Made by a program: the position numbers and the translations under genes. A stretch of 37,325 nt of DNA. Origin: an uncultured Olsenella sp. (lineage in GTDB: Bacteria; Actinomycetota; Coriobacteriia; Coriobacteriales; Atopobiaceae). Shown here in pieces: positions 1-6,764 of the stretch. The stretch's first letter is position 1, and every line of letters begins with the position of its first letter. The stretch is from the NCBI GenBank assembly GCA_900540955.1, contig UQIF01000022.1:1-37325 (forward strand), in the 5' to 3' direction. Below the pieces are notes generated by a model. It saw nothing but the letters and a program-made list of their open reading frames with translations. It did not search any database and was not told where the DNA came from.

Positions 1-320
1 AGCCTCCCTTTCCTCGGACTTTTATTTCCCTGTCCAAGAAATGGGAGGCAGTTCAACGCGCTCTCGCGATACCACAAAAGGAACTTCGCTCGGATATCGT
101 CGACGTCAATGCGCCCCAGCTCACGATAGCTGTCGCATATGGCGAGCATCATCGAGGTGTCGTCGCTCCAGGTGCCGGCCGGCTGACCGTGCGTCCCGTT
201 GCCGACCATCCCCGTGCACTCGAAGGTGCCGCGGGCTCGGAACTCGAACGGCACGCCGAGCGCGTCGCCGACGGCCTGCCCGTATACGCAGCCACGGAGG
301 TTAACGAAGGCACTTCTCAC
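1..320 (-). CDS. ADP-ribosylglycohydrolase family protein, partial (runs off window, possibly truncated)
   Basis: Reading leftward from a GTG at 320, the protein begins MRSAFVNLRGCVYGQAVGD and continues through GVPFEFRARGTF and GTWSDDTSMMLAICDS. This is the N-terminal metal-binding part of the ADP-ribosylglycohydrolase (DraG/ARH) fold, which removes ADP-ribose from proteins or small molecules using two divalent metals. The SDDT motif is the conserved metal-ligand stretch. The GTG start is supported by GAGGTGGGG about 8 nt upstream and by an in-frame TGA just before it. It overlaps by one base the stop of the 34-codon ORF upstream (TAGTG), which suggests coupled translation. After the WYRES segment the reading frame stays open to the window edge, but I no longer see family motifs, and an imperfect inverted repeat (2-49) lies there. 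It may be truncated or merely divergent; the rest is outside the window. Confidence 0.72.
   Translation of the reverse strand, partial: MRSAFVNLRGCVYGQAVGDALGVPFEFRARGTFECTGMVGNGTHGQPAGTWSDDTSMMLAICDSYRELGRIDVDDIRAKFLLWYRESALNCLPFLGQGNKSPRKGR
2..49. repeat. Imperfect inverted repeat (18-bp arms)
   Basis: The arms at 2-19 and 32-49 match at 15 of 18 positions (GCCTCCC against GGGAGGC, GGAC against GTCC), around a 12-nt A/T-rich loop. It falls where similarity to ADP-ribosylglycohydrolases seems to fade. It could be a small palindromic element or coding sequence that happens to fold. Confidence 0.45.
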
Positions 321-424
321 TACATCCCCACCTCAATCAACGCCCTCGCCTGTTGCTGTCCCTCGATGGCCTCGGCCGCGCGTCTGAGGTCATCGAGCGT
401 GGCTCCGTAGTTGGTTTCGTCCAT
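320..424 (-). CDS. Small 34-residue ORF coupled to ADP-ribosylglycohydrolase
   Basis: An ATG at 424 follows a strong ribosome-binding site (CCGGAGGGAGCACATA) and opens a 34-residue frame beginning MDETNYGATLDDLRRAAEAI and ending in EVGM. Its TAG stop shares one base with the GTG start of the next gene. The peptide is charged and probably helical, with no membrane segment. I do not recognise it. It could be a real small protein, a leader peptide that couples translation of the downstream hydrolase, or the remnant of a longer gene. The strong ribosome-binding site and the precise stop/start overlap are the evidence that it is translated. Confidence 0.5.
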   Translation of the reverse strand: MDETNYGATLDDLRRAAEAIEGQQQARALIEVGM

Positions 425-455
425 TATGTGCTCCCTCCGGACAGCAGTTCAAACC

Positions 456-461
456 ATTGTA
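456..461 (-). promoter_or_regulatory. Candidate -10 (TACAAT) for the small ORF/ADP-ribosylglycohydrolase pair
   Basis: On the minus strand TACAAT lies 31 nt upstream of the ATG at 424, inside the small palindrome ACCATACAATGGT. No good -35 is visible; the upstream sequence is G+C-rich. Confidence 0.35.
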
Positions 462-549
462 TGGTCTCGGCCGCGCGCGGAGCGACGCGAGAAGGCGAGC
501 GGCCACGTGTTGCGCGTGGGCGGGCGGGCCCTCCTTGCCGGTTGATGCC

Positions 550-629
550 GCCATCCCGTTCGATTAGCAACCGAAACCGGCTCAAACGCTGGAAAGAAGG
601 GCTTTTGAACCGTTTTCGGTTGCTAATCG
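550..629. repeat. Palindromic repeat family 1, copy 1
   Basis: Arms of about 28 bp (561-588 and 602-629; CGATTAGCAACCGAAAC against its complement) surround the loop GCTGGAAAGAAGG. The unit is preceded by GCCATCCCG. A second copy in the same orientation lies at 1729-1808, so the two flank the asparaginase gene. Weaker similarity extends upstream to about 518 (GGCGGG...CTCCTTGCCG). It resembles a REP or miniature palindromic element. The rest of 425-722 holds only the candidate -10 and the ribosome-binding site of the next gene. Confidence 0.8.
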
Positions 630-722
630 CGGACAGAAGGTGCGCGGCGACGCACCGCCTCCGCCAAACGGCGTACCATAGCCCGCGACACCGCACGAAC
701 AGCACCCGGCAGGAGGCCGCTC

Positions 723-1691
723 ATGAAAAAGGAAAGCTCACACGTTCTGGAGGTCGGCGGAGAGGGGCCGCTCCTCGTTATCCACGGCGGCGCGGGCAGG
801 CGCCTGCACGAGATGTCTCCCGAGCAGCGGGCGGAGACCGACGCCGCGCTGGCACGGGCCGTCGACGCCGGCTACGCGCTTCTTTCCGAGGGGGCCAGCG
901 CGCTCGAGGCCGTCATTGCCGCTGTGCATGTGATGGAGGACGAGCCGTGCTTCAACGCGGGCCGCGGCGCCGCGCTCACGCTCGACGGGCGCGCCGAGAT
1001 GGACAGCTGCGTCATGCTCGGCGACGGCTCCACCGGCGCGGCCTGCGGGCTCACGACCGCCCGCCATCCCGTCGACGTGGCGCGCGCCGTCATGGAGAGG
1101 ACGCCTCACGTGCTCTTCTCGTCGCCGTCAACGAAGCGGCTTGAGGAATGGGGAATCGAGCAGGTCGACCCTTCCTACTTCGTAACCGAGCGGCGAGAAG
1201 CCCAGCTCGCGGAGTTCAAGGAGCTCGAGGCCGCGCGACAGGAAAGCGCGCAGGCGCAGGCACGCGCGCAGGCCGCCGAGGACGCCCGCCACGGCACCGT
1301 GGGCGCGGTCGCGCGCGACGCGGCGGGCAGGATCGCTGCCGCGACGTCCACGGGCGGCATCACGGGCCAGCAACCCGGCCGCGTCGGAGACTCCCCCATT
1401 TGCGGCGCGGGCACCTACGCTGACCAGCGCACGGTTGCCGTCAGCTGCACTGGCACGGGCGAGAAGTTCATCCAGGAGGTGGCCGCCCACCAGGTGAGCG
1501 CCCGCGTGGCCTTCTGCGGGCAGGGGCTTGCCGACGCCGCGGGGGCGATGCTCGACGCCGTCGACGGGCGCGGCGGCAGCGGTGGCGTCATCGCCGTCCC
1601 GGCCACCGGAGCAGGCGCCATCGGCTTCACCGACGGCGCGCAGATGAACTACGCCTGGGCCTGGCGCAACGAGCGCGTCACGCACGAGTAG
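723..1691 (+). CDS. Isoaspartyl peptidase/L-asparaginase (T2 family Ntn-hydrolase)
   Basis: The 322-residue protein is a plant-type asparaginase, an Ntn-hydrolase that is made as a precursor and cleaves itself into alpha and beta subunits. It hydrolyses isoaspartyl dipeptides and/or L-asparagine in the cytoplasm. The start of the fold, LLVIHGGAG, is at residues 17-25. The self-cleavage site is HGTVGAVARD with the nucleophile Thr192. The substrate-binding loops GRVGDSPICGAGTYAD (219-234) and CTGTGE (242-247) follow. Length is normal. The region just before Thr192 (about 158-190) is a Glu/Gln/Ala-rich linker, as expected for the end of the alpha subunit. The ATG is preceded by GGCAGGAGGCCGCTC. 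No signal peptide is visible. The gene stands alone between two copies of a palindromic repeat, with a hairpin after its stop. Confidence 0.93.
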   Translation: MKKESSHVLEVGGEGPLLVIHGGAGRRLHEMSPEQRAETDAALARAVDAGYALLSEGASALEAVIAAVHVMEDEPCFNAGRGAALTLDGRAEMDSCVMLGDGSTGAACGLTTARHPVDVARAVMERTPHVLFSSPSTKRLEEWGIEQVDPSYFVTERREAQLAEFKELEAARQESAQAQARAQAAEDARHGTVGAVARDAAGRIAAATSTGGITGQQPGRVGDSPICGAGTYADQRTVAVSCTGTGEKFIQEVAAHQVSARVAFCGQGLADAAGAMLDAVDGRGGSGGVIAVPATGAGAIGFTDGAQMNYAWAWRNERVTHE

Positions 1692-1698
1692 CGGGCAC

Positions 1699-1735
1699 GG
1701 ATGGCGGGCGTCCTTCTTGCCGCCGCCTGCCATCC
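1699..1735 (+). terminator. Hairpin after the asparaginase gene
   Basis: GGATGGC at 1699-1705 pairs with GCCATCC at 1729-1735, with further G/C pairing inside and TTCTT near the loop. There is no U-run, so it is a weak terminator candidate. Its 3' arm is shared with the adjoining palindromic repeat. Confidence 0.4.
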
Positions 1736-1808
1736 CGATCGATTAGCAACCGAAACCCGTGTAAAGCGCTGGAAAGAAGGACTTTGCGCCGGTTTCGGTT
1801 GCTACTCG
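1729..1808. repeat. Palindromic repeat family 1, copy 2
   Basis: This is the same unit as at 550-629: GCCATCCCG, then CGATTAGCAACCGAAACC, the loop GCTGGAAAGAAGG, and the complementary arm ending GGTTTCGGTTGCTACTCG. Arms lie at about 1740-1766 and 1782-1808. The inner arm halves differ between copies but the pairing is partly kept, as expected for a structure under selection. Confidence 0.8.
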
Positions 1809-1843
1809 TCCGCAGTCCCGGCACGCCCGTCCAAAGGAGCCCC

Positions 1844-2974
1844 ATGCCCGCGCCACAGCTCGCCGATAAAGAGAAGCGCCAGATCCTGCGCTACTGCGCC
1901 TGTCCCAAGTTCGCCGCCGCGGCCCTCGTCATGGCCTTCGCGAGCGCCCTGCTGATCCTCCCCCTCGAGATGGTCGACGACCTGGTCTTCCACAACAAGG
2001 GCTTCGACCCGGCGGGCCTCTATACCGCCCTCGCGTTCGTCGTGCTCAACCTGGCGGTCTTCTGTTACTGCACGCTCAGCCCCAAGTTCGGGATGCGCGG
2101 CGAGCGCTGGCGCTCGCTGCAGGAGCGGCTCCACGTCCCCCAGACCGAGGCCGACCGCTCGGCGCAGGTCGCGGGCGTGCTCGCCGCGCAGGCAGCGGGT
2201 CACCTGCTCAAGAGCAGCGACAGCGACGCGGCACGCGGCCTCGGCGACGCGGCCGAGATTGCCGGCGCCGTGGGCGCGGTCGCCACCGCGGCGGACATCC
2301 TCTCGGAGATCTCCAGCAACGCCAAAGCCATGGCGGAGGCCTACGGGCTGACCGTGCCCAGCGCAAAGAAGCAGATCATCGCCTTCGTCGCCGTTCCGAT
2401 CGCCGTGACCGTCGGCGTCTACGTCCCGCAGTTCGCCCGCGGAAGCCAGGAGCTCCAGGCAAGGACCGCCGCCGCGGCGGAGCAGCTCGCGCTCGCCGAG
2501 GCGGCGTTCAGCCCCGTCTGCGAGCGCGTCGCGGCGGACAACCCCCGCGAGCGCTACCAGGACTACGGATACCGCGCGATCGCCTACCTGCGCGAGGGCG
2601 GCGAGGGCGCGCAGGAGGCCTACGCCTACCTCTCGTTTAACGAGGAGGGCGTCCTCACGGGGGTCGACTACTGCGAGGAGATCGACCCGGGCGAGAGCCT
2701 CGAGGAGGGCCTCGCGCGCGCCGAGAAGGACTTCGCGGAGCTCTGCGCCCCTCTTTCCGGCTCGGGCATCCACGTCGAGAATCCAGCCCTGCTCACGTCG
2801 TGCGCCGTGCCCGACGACTTCAGGGAGGCCCTCCTCGCCGGCTCAGTATACAAGGAGGTCCGCGTCTCCTCCTCCGACGGCCCCGTGAGGACCTGGTGCT
2901 CCTTCGACACGGAGCCCGAGGCGGACTTCGACGAGTACACGCGCCCGACCATCCGCCTCTCGTTCGAGTCATAG
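1844..2974 (+). CDS. Membrane protein of unknown function
   Basis: I do not recognise this 376-residue protein. The start at 1844 (MPAPQLADKEKRQILRYC) is chosen because CAAAGGAG lies just upstream; an in-frame ATG at 1784 lies inside the palindromic repeat and has no ribosome-binding site. Hydrophobic segments are at about 23-41, 58-78 and 178-195. Between the second and third is an Ala/Gly-rich stretch (about 105-160), probably helical. After the third helix comes a soluble, acidic C-terminal domain of about 175 residues with four cysteines, which on a three-helix topology would lie on the opposite side of the membrane from the N-terminus. No enzyme motif is evident. It is a single gene, with the LuxR-type regulator downstream on the same strand. 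Confidence 0.75.
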   Translation: MPAPQLADKEKRQILRYCACPKFAAAALVMAFASALLILPLEMVDDLVFHNKGFDPAGLYTALAFVVLNLAVFCYCTLSPKFGMRGERWRSLQERLHVPQTEADRSAQVAGVLAAQAAGHLLKSSDSDAARGLGDAAEIAGAVGAVATAADILSEISSNAKAMAEAYGLTVPSAKKQIIAFVAVPIAVTVGVYVPQFARGSQELQARTAAAAEQLALAEAAFSPVCERVAADNPRERYQDYGYRAIAYLREGGEGAQEAYAYLSFNEEGVLTGVDYCEEIDPGESLEEGLARAEKDFAELCAPLSGSGIHVENPALLTSCAVPDDFREALLAGSVYKEVRVSSSDGPVRTWCSFDTEPEADFDEYTRPTIRLSFES

Positions 2975-3064
2975 GGCAGGAAGGGCCCTGGTTGCCAAGC
3001 CGAGAGCCCCCGCGCGCAAAAATGAGACTTGAGTCCCTTCTGTTCCCGCCCTTTCCGCTAGGCC

Positions 3065-3070
3065 TATACA
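3065..3070 (+). promoter_or_regulatory. Candidate -10 (TATACA) for the LuxR-type regulator
   Basis: TATACA lies in the A/T-rich part of the 195-bp gap upstream of the regulator and would give a 5' leader of about 90 nt. No convincing -35 is seen at 16-18 nt. Confidence 0.3.
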
Positions 3071-3169
3071 TGCTTTTTCTCTTTTTGGAAAATACCGTTG
3101 TAGCAGGGAAGGCATAGGCAGTGGCCGCTTTCCCCAAGCCACGGCCGCAAGAACGAGGAGGCGACCGCC

Positions 3170-4228
3170 ATGGAGCAGACCCAGCCAGAAAGACCGGGCC
3201 CAGCCCGCAGCGACGCCGGGCAAAGCGACGCCTTCCGCTTCCCCATGCCGCTCATGTGCACGCCGTTTAAGCCGGGGACGCTCGACGAGGTCCTTCTATC
3301 CCTGCCCGGCGACGACTACGGAGCCGTTGCGCGGGCCGAGGCGGCCTATTTCCGTGGGCGCCCCGAGGAGGCAGCGCGGCTGGCCGAGCCGTATCTTTCG
3401 TCCGACGACGTCAGCCTTCGCGTGTCTGCCTGCATGATCTGCGGCTACTCGAGCCTCTCGCTCGGCAAGCCTGCCGGCGCGTTCACCCGCTTGAAGGCAC
3501 TCGCACGGACGCGTACCCACCCGGACGTGTCGAGCGACCCGCGCGCACGGGCCTCCTTCGAGCTCTTCGCCGCGAGCGCGTGCGTGCTGCTGCACCTCCC
3601 GCCACCCATCTCGCCGCGCGAGTTCATGGGCATGGCGCCGCTTTTGCCCGAGGGGCTGCGCCTCTTTGCGAGCTACGCGCTCGCGCACCGCGTCTACCTC
3701 AGGGGCGAGTACGGCCGCTGCGTCGGCATGGCCGAGAACGCCCTGTACATGAAGCAGGACAGCTACCCCATCGCCGAGATGTTCCTGCACCTCATGGCCT
3801 CGATCGGCTGGATCAACCTGCGCGACGAGGCGCACGCGCGGGAGCACTTCTTGGCCGCATGGGAGGTCGCCCGCCCCGACGGTCTCATCGAGGGGTTCGG
3901 CGAGCACCAGGCGCTTCTGCAGGGCATGGTGGAGTCGTGCCTGAGGCGCGAGAGCCCGGCGGATTACGCGCGCATCATCGAGATAGCGGGAAGGTTCAGC
4001 CGCGGCTGGCGCGGCGTTCACAACTACAGCTCCGGCGCCACCGTGGCCGCCAACCTGACCACGACCGAGTTCGTGATCTCCATGCTCGCGTGCCGCGGGT
4101 GGTCGAACGCCGAGATCGCCCGACACATGGGGATCTCGGCGGGGACGGTGAAGAATCGTCTGTCGAGCGCATACGCGAAGCTCGGGGTAAAGAGCCGAGC
4201 GGGGCTCAAGGAGCACATGCTACGGTAG
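3170..4228 (+). CDS. LuxR-family transcriptional regulator with helical N-terminal domain
   Basis: The 352-residue protein ends in a LuxR/FixJ-type helix-turn-helix (about 286-352). The scanning helices are seen in LTTTEFVISMLACRGWSNAE, and the recognition helix and turn in IARHMGISAGTVKNRLSSAY, followed by AKLGVKSR. The first 280 residues are soluble and rich in Ala/Leu helices, in a pattern like tetratricopeptide repeats (ARAEAAYFRGRPEEAARLAE; GKPAGAFTRLKALA; DEAHAREHFLAAWEVA). There is no response-regulator receiver domain and no membrane segment, so it is probably activated by a ligand or protein partner. The start at 3170 has GAGGAGG upstream. It is monocistronic, with a hairpin terminator after the stop. 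Its targets cannot be told from the sequence. Confidence 0.8.
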   Translation: MEQTQPERPGPARSDAGQSDAFRFPMPLMCTPFKPGTLDEVLLSLPGDDYGAVARAEAAYFRGRPEEAARLAEPYLSSDDVSLRVSACMICGYSSLSLGKPAGAFTRLKALARTRTHPDVSSDPRARASFELFAASACVLLHLPPPISPREFMGMAPLLPEGLRLFASYALAHRVYLRGEYGRCVGMAENALYMKQDSYPIAEMFLHLMASIGWINLRDEAHAREHFLAAWEVARPDGLIEGFGEHQALLQGMVESCLRRESPADYARIIEIAGRFSRGWRGVHNYSSGATVAANLTTTEFVISMLACRGWSNAEIARHMGISAGTVKNRLSSAYAKLGVKSRAGLKEHMLR

Positions 4229-4257
4229 GGCGTTAAGGATGGGCTGAGGCGCGGGCA

Positions 4258-4280
4258 GGCGGGCTTCTTGCCCGCCCTTC
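4258..4280 (+). terminator. Intrinsic terminator of the LuxR-type gene
   Basis: GGCGGGC, loop TTCTT, GCCCGCC, then CTTCTGT. The stem is 7 bp of pure G/C with a modest U-rich tail, 30 nt after the stop. The TTCTT loop recurs in other hairpins in this window. Confidence 0.6.
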
Positions 4281-4290
4281 TGTGCCGAGA

Positions 4291-4329
4291 AACACAAAAG
4301 CGCCGCCGGCCCTGGGAGACCGACAGCGC
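4291..4329 (-). terminator. Intrinsic terminator of the candidate small RNA
   Basis: On the minus strand GCGCTGTCGG pairs with CCGGCGGCGC over 10 bp (two G-U pairs), followed by TTTTGTGTTT. On the plus strand those G-U pairs become A/C mismatches and the U-run is missing, so the structure is directional. Confidence 0.6.
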
Positions 4330-4490
4330 CGCCTTTGCCTCAAGACGGTGCGGGGAGAGGGTCCGCTTTCCGCTCGCGGCGAAGTTAACAACAAGATGCC
4401 CGGTTGCCATGCCGGAGCCGTGTGGGGGCACGGGCTCCACCGGTGATGCCGCCTGCGTTAGGGGGACGCCGTGCGGCGCATCGTGTGCTG
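4291..4490 (-). ncRNA. Candidate small RNA, about 200 nt
   Basis: This stretch of the 412-bp gap between the LuxR-type gene and the ATPase has no convincing ORF on either strand but looks like a transcription unit read leftward. A promoter-like region with a 20-bp palindrome lies at 4496-4523, an internal bulged hairpin (GGAGCC/GGCTCC with GTG/CAC) at 4414-4438, and an intrinsic terminator at 4291-4329. The terminator stem pairs fully only when read from the minus strand, where two bases form G-U pairs and a U-rich tail follows. I see no tmRNA, RNase P or SRP RNA signature. A GTG-initiated frame crosses it (from 4440) but runs through the terminator and into the antisense of the LuxR gene, so I do not count it as a gene. 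Confidence 0.45.
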
Positions 4491-4495
4491 TAGAT

Positions 4496-4523
4496 AGAAT
4501 AAGTTCACTCGGGTTAACTTGAA
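4496..4523 (-). promoter_or_regulatory. Candidate promoter with palindromic operator for the small RNA
   Basis: AAGTTCACTCGGGTTAACTT at 4501-4520 is a 20-bp palindrome matching its complement at 16 positions. On the minus strand it lies between a possible -35 (TTCAAG, 4518-4523) and a possible -10 (TATTCT, 4496-4501) with a 16-nt spacer, where a repressor would block polymerase. The half-site AAGTTAA also occurs in the feoA promoter palindrome. Confidence 0.4.
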
Positions 4524-4585
4524 TAGTAAACCTTGTCTAACACATAACGCACACAACCTGGTGGGAATTACGTGCCCGCATCACC

Positions 4586-4638
4586 TGCCAAATCAGCCTG
4601 TCTGATTTGACGGTCATTTCAGACAGGCTGGTTTGGCA
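4586..4638. repeat. Long palindrome at the 3' end of the ATPase gene (family 2)
   Basis: This 53-bp palindrome has 20-bp arms (4586-4605 and 4619-4638) with one mismatch, and centre TGACGGTCA. It begins two bases after the ATPase stop. It lies where the ATPase gene converges on the LuxR side and may stop transcription from both directions. Its arm sequence (AAATCAGCCTGTCTGATTTG) is shared with the feoB terminator (7263-7287) and the palindrome at 26915-26971. Confidence 0.75.
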
Positions 4639-4640
4639 GA

Positions 4641-6758
4641 TCAGATACGCCGGAGGCGAGGCTTTCCGAGCAGCGGGGTCGTGTTCAGCCCGGCGATGGC
4701 AAGGGTCGAGACGTTGTGCAGGTACGCCGCCGTGGTCACGGGTAAAAGCGACGCCACGCCGCCGGCGATCAGCGCGGAGTTGAAGCCGACGATGAACCGA
4801 TAGTCCCCGTGGATACGGGCCATGAGCCGAGACGCAAGCGTGCGCATGGTGACCAGCGACGCGAGCGACGAATCGTGCACGAGGACGTCTGCCACGGCAC
4901 GGGCGATGTCGCTCGCGTCGGACAGTGCGACGCTCACGTCCGCCGTGGCGAGCGCCGGCGAGTCGTTGATGCCGTCCCCCACCATGACCACGGTGTGGCC
5001 CTCGTCCTTAAGCCGCTGGACGTGGGTCGCCTTGTCCTCGGGCAGGACCTGGGCGAAGTAGCCGTCCAGGCCGAGCTCGGCCGCAACATGGCGGGCACAC
5101 GACTCCGAGTCGCCCGTGATCATGACGAGGTTCGTGAAGCCCTGCGCGCGCAACCTGCGCAGGACGTCCGCCGCCTCGGGGCGCGGAGGGTCGCTGATGC
5201 AGATACAGCCAAGAAGGGCCTTGTTCTTAGCTACGAATATCGTGGACGAGGCGCCTGCCTGGCTCGCAAGGAGGTCGTCAAGGCCCTCGGGCCTCGCCAC
5301 ACCCTCGTCCTCAAAGAGGAAGTGGGCGCTTCCGATGCACACCTCGTCGCCGTTCACGCAGGTGGAGATCCCGTGCGCAACCACGTAGCGGACCTCGGCG
5401 TGGAGCTCGTGCTCGTGCACGAGGCCGCGCGACTCCGCCTCGGAGACAATGGCGCGCGCCATGCTGTGCGGGAAATGCTCCTCAATGCAGGCCGATAGGC
5501 GCAGGAGCTCGTCCTCGGTCGCCTCCGAGCAGCTGATCACGCGGGCAACGGCGGGCGTCGCATTGGTGAGCGTGCCCGTCTTGTCGAAGACGACGGTGTC
5601 GGCCGCGGCAAGGGCCTCGAGGTACTTCCCGCCGCGCACGGTCACGCCGAGGCGGGCGGCCTCATCCATCGCGCTCATCACGGCGAGCGGCGTCGAGAGC
5701 TTGATGGCGCAGGAGTAGTCGACCATGAGCACAGCCATGGCCTTGTTGATGTTGCGCGTGATCGCGAGGATGCCGAAGAAGGCGAGGAAGCTGTAGGGCA
5801 CAAGACCGTCCGCCAGGCGCTCGGCGCGCGACTGGACGCCGGCCTTGAGCTCGCTGGACTCCTCCACGAGGGTGACGATGTTGTCGATGCGCGCGCAACC
5901 CGGCGGCGCCGTCACGCGCACCTTGAGGTCGCCCGCCGACAGCGCGGTGCCGGCAAAGACGGTGGAGCCCGCCTCCTTGCGGACCGGGGCACCCTCCCCC
6001 GTCATCGAGGACTCGTCGATCTCGCCCGCGCCGCCCACGACGACGCCGTCGACGGGAAGCACGGAGCCGGCACCCAAGTGAAGCACCATGCCGCGGCAGA
6101 CGTCCTCGGTGCGCACGCGCACGTCCTCGCCGTCGACGACGGCCCAAACGCTTTCGGAGCGTACGACCATGCCGTCTCGCAGCGCCAGGTGGGCTCGCGC
6201 CTGGACGTGTTCCTCCATGAGGCCGGAGAGCTGCAGCAAAAAGCTGATGGTACCCGCCTCGGAGAACTGACCGCGCAGGCAGGAGGCGACGATCGCCGTG
6301 GCGTCGAGGACCTCGACGCAGATCTCGCCGCGAAGCAGGCAGCGCAGGCCTTCGATCGCGTAGCCGGCGGCGCGCAGGCACGTGATCGCAGCGCGAATCG
6401 GCACGGGAAGAAGCACACACTTGGCCATGCGCCAGAACACGAGCTTACCGGCCTCGACCTGGAAGCGGTTGTTCTCGAGGCTGATCTCGAGCGCACCCTC
6501 CCGCGCGCCCAGCCCGGCCTCGGCGCGCGGGAGCGCGAGCGGATCGAGCGCGCGGACCGCGGAAAGCACGTCCTCACGGCGCGAAGGCTCGAAGGTCACA
6601 AGAACGGAGCCCAGCGAAGCATGGACCTCGGCGGCGCGGACACCGTCGAGGCCCATGATCTGGTACGCGACGCCGCGGGCTTCTTCCTCGGTAAAGAGGT
6701 ATCTGCCACAGCGCAGGCGCAGCCTTCCGGGGAGCTCCGACACGATGTCGAAGACCAT
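4641..6758 (-). CDS. P1B-type (heavy-metal) P-type ATPase with YSC in place of CPC
   Basis: This 705-residue ATPase has an N-terminal domain beginning VSELPGRLRLRCGRY that resembles a metal-associated fold without the usual CxxC, then hydrophobic segments. The actuator motif TGE is at 253-255, the phosphorylation site DKTGTLTN at Asp392, an HP-like locus in EEHFPHSMARA, and the hinge GDGINDSPAL. In the membrane helix before the phosphorylation domain, the usual CPCALGLATP is replaced by YSCAIKLSTP (Tyr348-Ser349-Cys350), so the proline is absent. This is a heavy-metal ATPase by family, but the metal cannot be predicted. Its start at 6758 lies 6 bp after the stop of a small protein gene, with AAGGC as a weak ribosome-binding site, so the two are probably co-translated. 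It lies just downstream of feoAAB on the same strand. In my recollection, gut Firmicutes have a similar ATPase group. Confidence 0.9.
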   Translation of the reverse strand: MVFDIVSELPGRLRLRCGRYLFTEEEARGVAYQIMGLDGVRAAEVHASLGSVLVTFEPSRREDVLSAVRALDPLALPRAEAGLGAREGALEISLENNRFQVEAGKLVFWRMAKCVLLPVPIRAAITCLRAAGYAIEGLRCLLRGEICVEVLDATAIVASCLRGQFSEAGTISFLLQLSGLMEEHVQARAHLALRDGMVVRSESVWAVVDGEDVRVRTEDVCRGMVLHLGAGSVLPVDGVVVGGAGEIDESSMTGEGAPVRKEAGSTVFAGTALSAGDLKVRVTAPPGCARIDNIVTLVEESSELKAGVQSRAERLADGLVPYSFLAFFGILAITRNINKAMAVLMVDYSCAIKLSTPLAVMSAMDEAARLGVTVRGGKYLEALAAADTVVFDKTGTLTNATPAVARVISCSEATEDELLRLSACIEEHFPHSMARAIVSEAESRGLVHEHELHAEVRYVVAHGISTCVNGDEVCIGSAHFLFEDEGVARPEGLDDLLASQAGASSTIFVAKNKALLGCICISDPPRPEAADVLRRLRAQGFTNLVMITGDSESCARHVAAELGLDGYFAQVLPEDKATHVQRLKDEGHTVVMVGDGINDSPALATADVSVALSDASDIARAVADVLVHDSSLASLVTMRTLASRLMARIHGDYRFIVGFNSALIAGGVASLLPVTTAAYLHNVSTLAIAGLNTTPLLGKPRLRRI

Positions 6759-6764
6759 GGAGCC

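Noticed and set aside
4024..4440. A 138-codon minus-strand frame across the candidate small RNA and the 3' end of the LuxR-type gene
   Set aside because: It starts at a GTG without ribosome-binding site, runs through the intrinsic terminator and is mostly antisense to a solid gene; composition is that of a shadow frame.
4290..4490. Known RNA (SRP RNA, tmRNA, RNase P RNA or a cobalamin/c-di-GMP riboswitch)
   Set aside because: None of the conserved words of these families is visible on either strand; I therefore list it only as a candidate of unknown type.
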